From the NCBI RefSeq assembly GCF_016865485.1, contig NZ_AP024452.1, positions 4,424,501 through 4,488,500 of the forward strand: DNA of 64,000 nt. Reading direction: 5' to 3'. A program made the translations under genes and the position numbers. Of this stretch, positions 17,354 through 26,635 are shown one piece after another. The notes under the pieces were generated by a model, which did not search any database, had not been told where the DNA came from, and worked only from the letters and a program-made list of their open reading frames with translations. Origin of the DNA: Luteitalea sp. TBR-22. Lineage in GTDB: Bacteria; Acidobacteriota; Vicinamibacteria; Vicinamibacterales; Vicinamibacteraceae. Every line of letters begins with the position of its first letter. The stretch's first letter is position 1.

Positions 17354-18538
17354 ATGCCCCTCGACGTCGCCGCCATCCAGGCGAGTCTCACTGCCGCTGG
17401 CCTCGACGGCTGGCTGCTGTACGACTTCCACGGTTCCAACCCGATCGCGCAGTCGGTGGCCGGCATGCTGGGCGCGCCGAAGATGACCACGCGCCGCTGG
17501 TACTACTTCATCCCGGCGCAGGGCGAACCGCAGGGCCTGGTGCACGCCGTCGAGCGGCACAACCTGGACCACCTGCCGGGCACGATGCGCCCCTACGCCG
17601 GCCGCCGGTCGCTGGACGAAGGCCTCGACGCGCTGCTGAGCGGGCGGCGGCGTGTCGCCATGGAGTATTCGCCGGGCTGCAACATCCCCTACCTGTCCCG
17701 CGTCGATGCCGGCACGCTCGAGGCGGTCCGGCAGCGTGGCGTGGAGGTGGTGTCGTCGGGCGACCTGGTGCAGCAGTTCGAGGCCGTCTGGTCGGCGGTG
17801 CAGATTGCCACACACGAGGCGGCCTCGGCAGCGTTGCACCGCATCAAGGACCGGGCCTTCGACGTGCTGCGCCAGGTGGCTGCCGGCTCCCTGCAGACCA
17901 CCGAATACGCCCTGCAGCAGCAGATGGTCGGCTGGTTCGCCGAAGAGGGGCTCGTCAGTTCCGACCCGCCGGTGGTGGCGGCGATGGCCAACGCCGGCAA
18001 CCCCCATTACCTGCCGACCGCCGACGCACACCAGCCGATTGGCCGCAATCAGCTCGTCCTGCTCGACCTCTGGGGCAAGCAGGGCACGCCGGGCGCGGTC
18101 TACGCCGACATCACGTGGGTCGCGTACACGGGCGCCAGCGTGCCCGACGACATGGCCAGGGCGTTCGACGCCATCGCGCGGGCTCGCGACGCTGCCGTGC
18201 AGCGGGTGCAGGCCGCCCTCGACGCCGGGGGCCACGCGCGTGGGTTCGAACTCGACCAGGCCGCCCGCGAGGTGCTCATCGGCGCCGGCTACGCGGACGC
18301 GATCTTGCATCGGACCGGCCACAGCCTCGGGGAAAGCGTCCATGGGAATGGCGCGCACCTCGACGATTACGAGACGCGCGACGAACGGCAGTTGCTCGAC
18401 GGATCGGGATTCACCATCGAGCCGGGCCTGTATTTCCCGACGTTCGGTGTCCGCACGGAAATCAACGTCGTCATCAGGGGCGCCGAGGCGCGGGTCAGCG
18501 GCCCGTGCCAGGGCGCCATCACGGCCCTCGCGGGCTGA
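17354..18538 (+). CDS. M24 family metallopeptidase (Xaa-Pro dipeptidase-like)
   Basis: A 394-aa cytoplasmic dinuclear metallopeptidase. The N-terminal creatinase-like domain (residues 1-~145) precedes a pita-bread catalytic domain. All five expected metal ligands are visible: Asp238, Asp252, His323 (in HRTGHSLG), Glu356 (FTIEPGLYF) and Glu369 (VRTEINVVI). The conserved HGNGAHLDDYE block is also present. These features fit aminopeptidase P/prolidase enzymes that cleave next to proline; the exact substrate is not determinable. The start follows a -10 box by 6 nt with no SD. HtrA follows 64 nt downstream on the same strand. Confidence 0.9.
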   Translation: MPLDVAAIQASLTAAGLDGWLLYDFHGSNPIAQSVAGMLGAPKMTTRRWYYFIPAQGEPQGLVHAVERHNLDHLPGTMRPYAGRRSLDEGLDALLSGRRRVAMEYSPGCNIPYLSRVDAGTLEAVRQRGVEVVSSGDLVQQFEAVWSAVQIATHEAASAALHRIKDRAFDVLRQVAAGSLQTTEYALQQQMVGWFAEEGLVSSDPPVVAAMANAGNPHYLPTADAHQPIGRNQLVLLDLWGKQGTPGAVYADITWVAYTGASVPDDMARAFDAIARARDAAVQRVQAALDAGGHARGFELDQAAREVLIGAGYADAILHRTGHSLGESVHGNGAHLDDYETRDERQLLDGSGFTIEPGLYFPTFGVRTEINVVIRGAEARVSGPCQGAITALAG

Positions 18539-18602
18539 AGGGTCCGGGCTGCCGAGCCTCCCGCCGGCCGCCCCGCAAGTCGAAGGACGCACGGAGACAC
18601 GC

Positions 18603-20138
18603 ATGTCCACTCGCAAGACCACGCTCTTCTACGCCGTCCTGCTGGCGATCGCCTCGGTGGCGATCGGCATGGTGCTGGCGTCGCGGCTCGATTTGTCGCC
18701 GACCTCGTCGGCCCAGCCGCTGACTGCCGCACCGCCGGCCAACAGCGCTCCGATCACCGGCAGCATCGACGCGACGACGTTCCGCACCATCGCGCGCGAG
18801 GTGTCGCCGGCGGTGGTCAACATCCGCACCGAGTCGACGCCGCGCACCGAGGAGCTCACCGACTTCTTCGGCGACGACTTCCTCCGCCGCTTCCTGCCGG
18901 AAGGACAGCAGCCCGGCCAGGGCAACCGGCAGCGCCGCAGCCGTCCGCAGCCGCAGTCGCAGGGCGCCGGCACCGGCTTCATCATCGACGCGGCCGAGGG
19001 CCTGATCCTCACCAACAACCACGTCGTCGAGAACGCCAACAAGATCCACGTGGCCTTCTTCGGCGACGACGCCGACGTCGAGTTCGAGGCCAAGATCGTC
19101 GGACGCGATCCCCTCACCGACAGCGCGCTGATCCAGCTGCTGAAGAAGCCGACCGCCGCCCTGCACCAGGTGAAGTTCGGCGACTCCGACCAGATGCAGC
19201 CCGGCGACTTCGTGGTCGCCATCGGCAACCCGTTCAACATGAACCACACCGTCACGGTCGGCGTGGTCAGCGCCCTGGGCCGGCCCTTCCAGGTCGCCCC
19301 GCAGCGCAGCGTCAACATGCTGCAGACCGACGCGGCCATCAACCCGGGCAACTCGGGGGGGCCGCTCCTGAACGTGCGCGGCGAGGTGATCGGGATCAAC
19401 ACGGCCATCCTCAGTGACCGCGCGCAGGCGTCGAACATGGGCATCGGGTTCGCCGTGCCGATCAACCTGGTGCGCGAGCTCGTGCCGCAGTTGCGGACCG
19501 GCAAGGTCACGCGCGGCATGATCGGGGTGGAGATTGCGCCCATCGAAGCGCAGGGCTTCGAGGACCTCGGCCTCACGAATCGCCAGGGTGCACTGGTCCG
19601 CACGGTGCGGCCGGGCGGCCCCGCCGGCAAGGCCGGCCTCAAGCCGCTCGACGTCATCGTCGAGTTCAACGGCAAGGCCGTGAAGAACCGCGATCAGCTC
19701 GTGGACATGGTCACGCGCACGCGTCCCGGCACCACGGTGCCGTTGCGTGTCGTGCGCGACGGCAAGAACACCTCGTTGAGCGTGACCATCGGCGAACTCG
19801 ACCTCGAGGCCGAGGCCGGCTCGAACGAGGAAGAGAGCACCGTCGAGGAGAGCGCCGGCTTCGGCATCGGGCTCGAGGACATCACGCCCGACATCGCGCG
19901 CCGCCTCGAACTGCCCCGCAGCACGGGCGGGGCGATAGTCACCGAGGTCGACCCCGGCAGCGCAGCGGCCGAGGGCGGCCTGCGCCGGTTCGACGTGATC
20001 ACGCAGATCAACGGGCAGCCGGTGACCAGCGCCGCCGACGCCAGCAAGAAGCTGCAGGCGATCGCCAGCGGTCGGCTCGCGCGCCTGCTCGTGCTGCGCG
20101 GCGGGCAGGAACTCGGGCTCGCCATCCGCAAGGACTAG
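18603..20138 (+). CDS. Periplasmic serine endoprotease, DegP/HtrA family
   Basis: A 511-aa envelope quality-control protease. An uncleaved anchor or signal (residues 7-26) is followed by an S1C trypsin-like domain with intact triad His140 (LTNNHVV), Asp173 (DPLTDSAL) and Ser251 (NPGNSGGPL), then two PDZ domains (~300-395 and ~415-505). Between residues 100 and 122 is a Q/R/P-rich low-complexity insert. The ATG has GGAG upstream. The stop TAG overlaps by one base with the GTG of the CYTH gene, so the pair is co-transcribed. I leave degP/degQ/mucD unspecified. Confidence 0.94.
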   Translation: MSTRKTTLFYAVLLAIASVAIGMVLASRLDLSPTSSAQPLTAAPPANSAPITGSIDATTFRTIAREVSPAVVNIRTESTPRTEELTDFFGDDFLRRFLPEGQQPGQGNRQRRSRPQPQSQGAGTGFIIDAAEGLILTNNHVVENANKIHVAFFGDDADVEFEAKIVGRDPLTDSALIQLLKKPTAALHQVKFGDSDQMQPGDFVVAIGNPFNMNHTVTVGVVSALGRPFQVAPQRSVNMLQTDAAINPGNSGGPLLNVRGEVIGINTAILSDRAQASNMGIGFAVPINLVRELVPQLRTGKVTRGMIGVEIAPIEAQGFEDLGLTNRQGALVRTVRPGGPAGKAGLKPLDVIVEFNGKAVKNRDQLVDMVTRTRPGTTVPLRVVRDGKNTSLSVTIGELDLEAEAGSNEEESTVEESAGFGIGLEDITPDIARRLELPRSTGGAIVTEVDPGSAAAEGGLRRFDVITQINGQPVTSAADASKKLQAIASGRLARLLVLRGGQELGLAIRKD

Positions 20139-20680
20139 TGGTCGAGCGCGAGATCAAGCTCGAGTACCCCTCCATCGAGGCCGCGCGCGCCGCCGTCGGC
20201 GCGCTCGGCCTCCCCCTGCGTCACGCGCGGCGCCTGCAGGACGACGCCCTCTACGACACGCCGGACCGCAGCCTGCGCGAACGCGGCTGCGCCTTGCGCC
20301 TGCGGCTCGACGCCGGACGCGCCATCGTCACCTTCAAGGGGACGCCCGTGCCGGGTCCGATGAAGGTGCGGCCCGAGTTCGAGACGTCCACGGACGACGC
20401 CGCCATGACGCGGGCGATCTTCGAGGGCCTCGGGTACGAGGTGGCGTTCCGCTACCAGAAGTTCCGCGAGGAGTTCGGCGACGACACGTGCGTGGTGGCC
20501 CTCGACGAGACGCCGGTCGGCGTGTTCGTGGAGCTCGAAGGCCAGGAAGCGCGCATCACCGAACTCGCGGCGGCACTTGGCGTCGAGCCGGATCGGTACG
20601 TGACCGCGTCGTACGCGCGGCTGCATGCGGAACGGCGCGACGCCCTGGGCCTCGGCCCGGACATGCTGTTCCCCGCATGA
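20138..20680 (+). CDS. CYTH domain protein (class IV adenylate cyclase / triphosphatase-like)
   Basis: A 180-aa single-domain CYTH protein. The hallmark ExExK is at Glu3-Glu5-Lys7. Alternating basic and acidic strand motifs follow (LYDTPDRSLRERGCALRLR, VTFKGTP, RPEFET, FVELEG), as expected of the triphosphate tunnel fold. Family members are class IV adenylate cyclases, thiamine triphosphatases or inorganic triphosphatases, and sequence alone does not separate them. The GTG start overlaps the htrA stop (TAGTG), and its own stop overlaps the next start (ATGA). A cAMP-forming role could be relevant to the cNMP-domain kinase elsewhere in the window, but this is speculation. Confidence 0.85.
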   Translation: MVEREIKLEYPSIEAARAAVGALGLPLRHARRLQDDALYDTPDRSLRERGCALRLRLDAGRAIVTFKGTPVPGPMKVRPEFETSTDDAAMTRAIFEGLGYEVAFRYQKFREEFGDDTCVVALDETPVGVFVELEGQEARITELAAALGVEPDRYVTASYARLHAERRDALGLGPDMLFPA

Positions 20681-21621
20681 GCGCGTGGCCCCCGGCGGCG
20701 CTGGTCCTCACGGCCGGTCTCGGCACGCGCCTGCGCCCGCTCACCGACCTCCGTGCCAAGCCGGTGATGCCGGTCGGCGACGACACGCTCGTGGGCATCA
20801 TCCTGCGCCGCCTGGCCGCGCAGGGCATCGCCGAGGCGGTGCTGAACCTGCACCACCTGCCGCACACGATCACCCGCGAGGTAGGCGACGGCTCGCAATA
20901 CGGCGTGCGCGTGCGCTACTCCTGGGAGCAGCCCGTGGTGCTCGGCTCGGCGGGCGGTCCCCGGCACGCGCTGCCGTTGGTCGACGGCGACACGCTGCTC
21001 ATCGTCAACGGCGACACGTTGTGCGACATCCCGCTGCGCGCGCTGTGGGACGAGCACGTCGCGAGCGGAGCGCTGGTCACGATGGGACTGATGCCGCACC
21101 CCGCGCCGGGTCGCTACGGTGGCGTGACGATGGACGTGCCGGTCCCCGCGCCCGGCCTTGCGACGCCGGCCGAGGCGTGTCCGGTCCTGGCGGCAGGCGT
21201 CGTCACCGGCTTCGTCCCTCGCACGTCGATCGTGCCGAGCGTCCATTTCCCCGGCGTCCAGCTGGTACGGCGTGAGGTGCTGGCCGGACTCCCCGACAAC
21301 GCCCCGGCCGAGAGCGTCGGCGGCGTCTACCCGCGGCTGATCGCCTCGCACCCGGGCGCGGTGCGCGGCGTCGTCTTCGGGGCGCGCTTCGACGACGTGG
21401 GCACCGTCGACGACTACCGCCGGACCTGCCGCGCCCAGGCGGTCGATGCGCGGGGCAACGTGATCGACCGCACCGCCCTCGTGGATCCCACCGCCAGGCT
21501 GCGCGATTGCATCGTCTGGCCAGGCGCGCAGGTCCCCGCGGGGTGTGCCCTCCACAACGTGATCGTCACGGGCGCGCGCCCGCTGCCTGCCGGCGCCGCC
21601 CTGCAGGACTCGATCGCATAG
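20677..21621 (+). CDS. murU: Nucleotidyltransferase, MurU-like (sugar-1-phosphate uridylyltransferase)
   Basis: A 314-aa NTP-transferase of the RfbA/GlmU-N fold. The signature LTAGLGTRLRPLTDLRAKPVMPVGD binds the nucleotide and metal (Lys in KPVMP); VNGDTLCDI carries the catalytic Asp. The ~70-residue C-terminal part (TALVDPTARLRDCIVWPGAQVP) looks like a short left-handed beta-helix and makes the protein longer than Pseudomonas MurU. Its neighbour is an AmgK-like kinase, the known partner of MurU in the anomeric recycling of N-acetylmuramate to UDP-MurNAc. That context favours MurU over mannose-1-phosphate guanylyltransferase, though the latter remains possible. It overlaps the CYTH stop (ATGA). 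Confidence 0.75.
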   Translation: MSAWPPAALVLTAGLGTRLRPLTDLRAKPVMPVGDDTLVGIILRRLAAQGIAEAVLNLHHLPHTITREVGDGSQYGVRVRYSWEQPVVLGSAGGPRHALPLVDGDTLLIVNGDTLCDIPLRALWDEHVASGALVTMGLMPHPAPGRYGGVTMDVPVPAPGLATPAEACPVLAAGVVTGFVPRTSIVPSVHFPGVQLVRREVLAGLPDNAPAESVGGVYPRLIASHPGAVRGVVFGARFDDVGTVDDYRRTCRAQAVDARGNVIDRTALVDPTARLRDCIVWPGAQVPAGCALHNVIVTGARPLPAGAALQDSIA

Positions 21622-21711
21622 CACTGACCGGCGCCCGGCGCCTTTGGCTCCGTGCTCTTCGCTCCTGATTTCTTTCCCCTGCGGCATCGCGGCATTCGGC
21701 ATCGCTGCATC

Positions 21712-21748
21712 GGCGTGAGCGGGTTGGCGCAGCGAAGCCGCTCACGCC
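21712..21748. repeat. Palindromic hairpin element between murU and amgK
   Basis: Perfect 11-bp inverted repeat GGCGTGAGCGG/CCGCTCACGCC around a 15-nt loop. Just upstream (~21681-21712) are GCATCGCGGCATTCGGCATCGC-type words, which recur near 26764 and 32065. It resembles a REP-type element; a short T-poor tail makes it a weak terminator. Confidence 0.65.
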
Positions 21749-21800
21749 TGTTACCATGCTTGCCGCGTCCGGCGACCGGGCGCTTCGACAGGACCGACTG

Positions 21801-22802
21801 GTGGCCGATTCCTTTCAGGAACGCGTGGAGCAGTATCTCGGGCGAAGCGGGCAGCGCGCGCGTGGCGTGCGCGTGGTGCCGCTGACCGGCGATGCGTCCG
21901 ATCGCCGATATTTCCGCCTGATCGCCCCCGAGGGCCAGACGATGGTCCTGGCGGCGTACCCGACGGCGTTCGACGAGACGCTGCCGTTCCTGAACGTGAC
22001 GCGCCTGCTCGACCAGATGCCGGTGCCGGTGCCCGACATCCTCGACGAGGCGCCGGATCTCGGCCTGCTGCTGCTCGAGGATCTGGGCGACGTCACGCTG
22101 CAGGCGCACCTGGGCCTGGCGACGACCGAGGAGCACGGACGCCTCTATCGCGAGGCGGTGCGGCTGATTGCCGCGCTGCAGAGCCGGGGCGCCGAACTCG
22201 CGTCCGACGCGTACCTGCCGTACGGGGTCGCCTTCGACGAGGCCAAGCTCGGCTGGGAGATGGACTTCTTCCTGAAGCACTACCTGCTCGGGTACCGGGG
22301 CGTGGAGCTCGACGAGGGCACCCAGACGGCCATCCGCGCGGAGTTGAAGCTGCTCGTCGAACGGCTCGCCGCGGAACCGCGCGTGCTGTGCCACCGCGAT
22401 TATCACAGCCGCAACCTGATGCTGCACAAGCAGCGGCTGTACCTGATCGACTACCAGGACGCGCGGCTCGGGCCGGACACCTACGACCTGGCGTCCCTGC
22501 TGCGCGATTCGTACGTCGACCTGTCGGACTCGACGGTGAACTGGCTGCTGGCGTACTTCCTGGCGCTGACCGGTCGCCCCGAGGCGGAGGCCGAGTTCAG
22601 GGAGCGCTTCGACGTGATGTCGCTGCAGCGCAACCTCAAGGCGCTGGGCACGTTCGGCTACCAGACCACCGCCAAGCAGAACCCCGTGTACATCCAGTAC
22701 ATGCCGCGCACCCTGCGATACGTGCGCACCAACCTCGCCCGGTATCGGATGTTCGGCCGCCTGCACGACCTGCTCGCCGCGCACGTCGATGAACTGAGGT
22801 AG
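21801..22802 (+). CDS. amgK: AmgK-like sugar kinase (aminoglycoside phosphotransferase fold)
   Basis: A 333-aa kinase of the APH/choline-kinase fold. It has a glycine-poor N-lobe (GDASDRRYFRL), the catalytic loop CHRDYHSRNLML and the metal motif LIDYQDARLGPDTYDLASLL, all typical of N-acetylmuramate/N-acetylglucosamine anomeric kinases (AmgK). AmgK phosphorylates MurNAc at C1 and MurU then makes UDP-MurNAc, bypassing de novo synthesis. I prefer the GTG at 21801, which has AGGA eight nt upstream; an ATG at 21756 is in frame but overlaps a TACCAT box and lacks an SD. Confidence 0.82.
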   Translation: MADSFQERVEQYLGRSGQRARGVRVVPLTGDASDRRYFRLIAPEGQTMVLAAYPTAFDETLPFLNVTRLLDQMPVPVPDILDEAPDLGLLLLEDLGDVTLQAHLGLATTEEHGRLYREAVRLIAALQSRGAELASDAYLPYGVAFDEAKLGWEMDFFLKHYLLGYRGVELDEGTQTAIRAELKLLVERLAAEPRVLCHRDYHSRNLMLHKQRLYLIDYQDARLGPDTYDLASLLRDSYVDLSDSTVNWLLAYFLALTGRPEAEAEFRERFDVMSLQRNLKALGTFGYQTTAKQNPVYIQYMPRTLRYVRTNLARYRMFGRLHDLLAAHVDELR

Positions 22803-22811
22803 GAGGCGTTC

Positions 22812-22817
22812 TACACT
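22812..22817 (+). promoter_or_regulatory. -10 box TACACT, leaderless-type start
   Basis: TACACT ends 6 nt before the GTG at 22824, within the 21-nt gap after the kinase gene. No SD is present in the intervening TCCACC. Confidence 0.5.
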
Positions 22818-22823
22818 TCCACC

Positions 22824-23684
22824 GTGGACTTCGGCCTCTCCACTCACCTCTTCCACGCCGAGCGGCTCGGACCGGCGCACCTCGAGGCCTTGGCAGCCGA
22901 GGGCTTCTCGGCCGTGGAGGTGTTCGCCACGCGGTCGCATTTCGACTACCACGATCGGACGGCGGCCGGTGAACTGGCCGGCTGGTGTGCGGCGGCAGGC
23001 GTCCGGCTGCACAGCGTCCACGCCCCGATCACCGAGTTCCTCCATGGCACGACGTGGGGCCCGCCGTTCTCGACCGGCGCGAGCGGCGCCGCCGCACGGA
23101 CCCGCACCATCGACGAGTGCATCAAGGCCCTGACGCTGGCCGAGGTCGCGCCCTACCGGCACCTGGTGCTGCACCTCGGCGTGCCCGACGAGTACGCGCC
23201 GCCTTCCGGCGACAACCAGCGCGACGCCGTCCTCCACACGCTCGACGCGCTCGCGCCGGTCGCCGAGCGGGTGGGCGTGCAGATTGCCGTCGAGATCATC
23301 CCGAATGCCCTGTCGACGGCGCGGCAACTGGTCCGCCTCATCGAGGACGAGGAACGCCCCGAGCTGGGCATCTGTCTCGACGTCGGCCACGCCCGGTTGC
23401 AGGGCGACGTCATCGACGCACTCGAGACGGTTGCCGGTTACCTGGTGACCACGCACCTGCACGACAACCGGGGCCGCGCCGACGACCACCTCGTGCCCTT
23501 CGACGGCGTGATCGACTGGGACGAGCTCCTGATCGGGTTCCACAAGGTCGGCTACGACGGCACGCTGCTGTTCGAGCTCGCCGCGGGGCCGGACGGGCCT
23601 GCCCCGACGCTCCGGCGGGCCGGCGCCGCCCGCCGGCGCATGGAGTCGATGCTCGGCCTCGACTTCGTCTTCGCCGACGAGTGA
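22824..23684 (+). CDS. Sugar phosphate isomerase/epimerase-like TIM-barrel protein
   Basis: A 286-aa protein of the AP-endonuclease-2/xylose-isomerase-like TIM-barrel superfamily. Recognisable strand ends include [31 protein letters not shown] (metal-binding Glu), [10 protein letters not shown] (Asp/His metal ligands), [10 protein letters not shown] and GTLLFEL. The metal site looks complete, so an active isomerase, epimerase or lyase is likely. The substrate is unknown. It starts with GTG behind a -10-like box. asnS follows after 68 nt. Confidence 0.82.
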   Translation: MDFGLSTHLFHAERLGPAHLEALAAEGFSAVEVFATRSHFDYHDRTAAGELAGWCAAAGVRLHSVHAPITEFLHGTTWGPPFSTGASGAAARTRTIDECIKALTLAEVAPYRHLVLHLGVPDEYAPPSGDNQRDAVLHTLDALAPVAERVGVQIAVEIIPNALSTARQLVRLIEDEERPELGICLDVGHARLQGDVIDALETVAGYLVTTHLHDNRGRADDHLVPFDGVIDWDELLIGFHKVGYDGTLLFELAAGPDGPAPTLRRAGAARRRMESMLGLDFVFADE

Positions 23685-23752
23685 CCCGGGGCGCCCCCTC
23701 CACCGGGTCGTTGGGATTTTCGGCGTTTCCTGCGATCCTGTTCGACGGACCC

Positions 23753-25051
23753 ATGCCGCCTGTCGCCTACATCCAGGACATCGCCCAGTTCGACGGCCAG
23801 GACGTGACCCTCCGGGGGTGGCTGCACAACCGCCGCTCCAGCGGGAAGATCCACTTCCTCATCGTGCGTGACGGCACGGGCTTCATCCAGGTCGTCATGT
23901 CGAAGGCCGACATCGGCGAGGAGCTCTTCGCTAAGGCCGACCACCTCGCGCAGGAGACCTCGATCATCGTGACGGGCAAGGTCCGGGCCGATGCGCGCGC
24001 CAAGGGCGGTTACGAGCTCACGGGGACGAGCTTCGAGGTCGTCGGCGAGTCGGTCGACTACCCCATCACCCCGAAGGAGCACGGCGTCGACTACCTGATG
24101 GACCGGCGTCACCTGTGGATCCGGTCGCAGCGGCAGCACGCGATCCTCCGGGTGCGGCACGAGATCATCGATGCCGTCCGCGACTTCTTCAACAGCCGTG
24201 GCTTCATCCTCGCCGATACGCCCATCTTCACGCCCTCGGCGTGCGAGGGCACGACGACGCTGTTCCCGGTCAAGTACTTCGACGACGGGACGGCCTACCT
24301 GACGCAGAGCGGCCAGCTGTACAACGAGGCCAACGCGATGGCACTCGGCCGGGTGTACGCGTTCGGCCCGACGTTCCGCGCCGAGAAGAGCAAGACCCGT
24401 CGGCACCTGACCGAGTTCTGGATGGTGGAGCCGGAGATGGCGTACGCCAATCTCGACGACACCATGACGCTGGCCGAGCAGCTGGTGGAATCGGTGGTGG
24501 CGCGGGTGCTGGACAAGCGCCGTCCGGAGCTCGCGCAGCTCGAGCGCGACACCACCAAGCTGGAGACGGTGAAGACGCCGTTCCCGCGCATCTCGTACGA
24601 CGACGCGGTCGAGCGCCTGAAGGGTGCGGGCCTGCCGATCGAATGGGGTGGCGACTTCGGCGGCACCGACGAGACCGTGCTGTCGGACCAGTTCGACCGG
24701 CCGGTGATGGTGCACCGCTACCCGGCGGCCGTGAAGGCGTTCTACATGAAGCCCGACCCGCAACGCCCCGAGCTGGCGCTGGGGGTGGACGTGCTCGCGC
24801 CCGAGGGCTACGGCGAGATCATCGGCGGCGGCGAGCGCCTCGCCGACTACGACCTGCTGCTGCAGCGCATCAAGGACCACGACCTGCCGCAGGAAGCCTT
24901 CGACTGGTACCTGGACCTCCGTCGCTACGGGTCGGTGCCGCACGCCGGCTTCGGCATGGGCATCGAGCGCGTGGTGGCGTGGATCTGCGGCCTCGAGCAC
25001 GTCCGCGAGACGATTCCGTACCCGCGGATGCTGTACAGGATGTATCCGTGA
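23753..25051 (+). CDS. asnS: Asparagine--tRNA ligase
   Basis: Class IIb aminoacyl-tRNA synthetase of 432 aa, the usual length. The N-terminal OB-fold anticodon-binding domain ([31 protein letters not shown]) precedes the catalytic core. The core has motif 2 ([25 protein letters not shown], with arginine in FRAE) and motif 3 ([24 protein letters not shown]). The segment [10 protein letters not shown] is characteristic of AsnRS. Its presence means Asn-tRNA can be charged directly. No SD is evident before the ATG at 23753. Confidence 0.95.
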   Translation: MPPVAYIQDIAQFDGQDVTLRGWLHNRRSSGKIHFLIVRDGTGFIQVVMSKADIGEELFAKADHLAQETSIIVTGKVRADARAKGGYELTGTSFEVVGESVDYPITPKEHGVDYLMDRRHLWIRSQRQHAILRVRHEIIDAVRDFFNSRGFILADTPIFTPSACEGTTTLFPVKYFDDGTAYLTQSGQLYNEANAMALGRVYAFGPTFRAEKSKTRRHLTEFWMVEPEMAYANLDDTMTLAEQLVESVVARVLDKRRPELAQLERDTTKLETVKTPFPRISYDDAVERLKGAGLPIEWGGDFGGTDETVLSDQFDRPVMVHRYPAAVKAFYMKPDPQRPELALGVDVLAPEGYGEIIGGGERLADYDLLLQRIKDHDLPQEAFDWYLDLRRYGSVPHAGFGMGIERVVAWICGLEHVRETIPYPRMLYRMYP

Positions 25052-25052
25052 C

Positions 25053-25160
25053 GGGAGTCGGGAGTCGGGAGTCGGCAGTCGGGAGTCGACGAGCCTGTGT
25101 TTGCGCCCGACACCGTCCGCGTCCGGATTGCAATTCCCGATTCCCGCTTCCCGATTCCCG
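25053..25160. repeat. Word repeat with inverted arms between asnS and rimO
   Basis: The left arm (25053-25087) is GGGAGTC repeated with one GGCAGTC variant. The right arm (25129-25160) is the reverse-complement family, TTCCCGA/CTTCCCG. A ~40-nt unique core separates them. These are the same words as in the 4482-4550 array. Confidence 0.85.
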
Positions 25161-25172
25161 TTCTGATCTGCA

Positions 25173-26633
25173 ATGAAAATCGGCCTCGTTTCCCTCGGCT
25201 GTCCCAAGAACCTCGTCGACTCCGAGGTGATGCTCGGCCTGGCCGAACGGGCCGGCCACGAGATCACCGGCGACGCGGCCGAGGCCGACGTGCTGGTGGT
25301 CAACACGTGTGCGTTCATCGACTCGGCCAAGCAGGAGTCGATCGACACCATCCTGGAGATGGCGCAGCACAAGACCGGCGGCCGGGCGAGGCGGCTGGTG
25401 GTCACCGGGTGCCTGGCCGAGCGGTACCGGGAGGAACTGCGAGAGCAAATCCCCGAGATCGACGCGGTGCTCGGCACCGGAGAGGTGGACCACATCGTCG
25501 GCGCGCTCGAGGGGAGTGCCACCGCGCCCGCCACGGTCGGCCTGTTCCGCCGCGGCACGGACGGGAGCGCCGAGCCCGTGACGTCGGTGCCGAAGGCCGA
25601 AGGCCGAACGCCCAAGGCCGACAGGGCGTCAGCGAGACATCGCGACGCCGAGGTCCTCCCGACCTACCTGTACGACGCGGCGACGCCCCGGCGGCTGACC
25701 ACGCCCGGCCACTACGCGTACGTGAAGATCGCCGAGGGCTGCGACTACAACTGCGCGTTCTGCATCATCCCGAAGCTGCGCGGCGCCTACCGGAGCCGCG
25801 ACGAGGCCTCCGTGGTGGCCGAGGCGAGGGCCCTGGCCGCCCGGGGCGTGAAGGAACTGCTCCTGGTGTCGCAGGACACGACCTTCTATGGCATCGACCG
25901 CGACCGGCAGGACCGGGGCGCGCTCGGCCGCCTGCTGCGGGCGCTGAACGCCATCGAGGGGCTGGAGTGGATTCGCCTCCTGTACCTCTACCCCACCACG
26001 ATCACGGCCGAGACCATCGAGGCGATGGCCGCGTGCGAGAAGGTGGTGCGCTACATCGACCTGCCGCTGCAGCACGCGTCGGCGGCGATGCTGAAGCGGA
26101 TGCGGCGGCCGGGCACCCGCAAGAGCTACGAGACCCTGCTCGGCAACCTGCGCCATGCCCTGCCCGGCGTGACGCTTCGCACCACCTTCGTCGTCGGCTT
26201 CCCCGGCGAGACCGAGGCCGACGTCGACGAGCTCGTGGACTTCGTCAAGACCATCGAGTTCGACCACGTGGGGGTCTTCACCTACTCCCACCAGGAGGGC
26301 ACCGCAGCGGCCAGCCTCGAGGACGATGTGCCGGAGGCGGTGAAGCGGAAGCGGCAGAAGCGGGTGATGCAGGTGCAGCAGCGCATCGTCGCCCGCCGGC
26401 AGAAGGCGCGAATCGGCCAGACGGTGCGTGTGGTGGTGGACGGCCCGTCGAAGGAGCACGACCTCGTCCTGCAGGGCCGGCTGCCCGGGCAGGCGCCCGA
26501 GGTGGATCCGGTGGTGTTCTTCACCGACTGTGACCCCACGGATTTCCCGCCCGGCACGTACGTGGACGCCGAGGTGGTCGACGCGGCGGGGTACGACCTC
26601 ATCGTCAGGCCGGTAGAAGCCCTGACCTCGTAA
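25173..26633 (+). CDS. rimO: Ribosomal protein S12 methylthiotransferase RimO with repeat-derived insertion
   Basis: Radical-SAM enzyme that methylthiolates Asp of ribosomal protein S12. The N-terminal [4Fe-4S] cysteines are Cys10, Cys46 and Cys80; the radical-SAM cluster is Cys190/Cys194/Cys197 (CDYNCAFC). A TRAM domain closes the protein (VRVVVDGPSKEHDLVLQGRL). At 486 aa it is about 40-50 residues longer than usual. The extra length sits between the two domains (residues ~128-160, DNA 25554-25652) and is encoded in part by GCCGAAG/GGCCCAAG-type words that otherwise occur in spacers. Both iron-sulfur sites are intact, so the protein is probably active. Confidence 0.94.
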   Translation: MKIGLVSLGCPKNLVDSEVMLGLAERAGHEITGDAAEADVLVVNTCAFIDSAKQESIDTILEMAQHKTGGRARRLVVTGCLAERYREELREQIPEIDAVLGTGEVDHIVGALEGSATAPATVGLFRRGTDGSAEPVTSVPKAEGRTPKADRASARHRDAEVLPTYLYDAATPRRLTTPGHYAYVKIAEGCDYNCAFCIIPKLRGAYRSRDEASVVAEARALAARGVKELLLVSQDTTFYGIDRDRQDRGALGRLLRALNAIEGLEWIRLLYLYPTTITAETIEAMAACEKVVRYIDLPLQHASAAMLKRMRRPGTRKSYETLLGNLRHALPGVTLRTTFVVGFPGETEADVDELVDFVKTIEFDHVGVFTYSHQEGTAAASLEDDVPEAVKRKRQKRVMQVQQRIVARRQKARIGQTVRVVVDGPSKEHDLVLQGRLPGQAPEVDPVVFFTDCDPTDFPPGTYVDAEVVDAAGYDLIVRPVEALTS

Positions 26634-26635
26634 TG

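Noticed and set aside
18519-19675. Two overlapping minus-strand frames opposite htrA
   Set aside because: Shadows of the protease gene; the plus strand has the intact His-Asp-Ser triad and PDZ domains.
25053-25160. Possible transposable-element ends (inverted arms)
   Set aside because: Arms are internally tandem, without target duplication or a transposase gene, and the same architecture occurs in other spacers with unrelated words.
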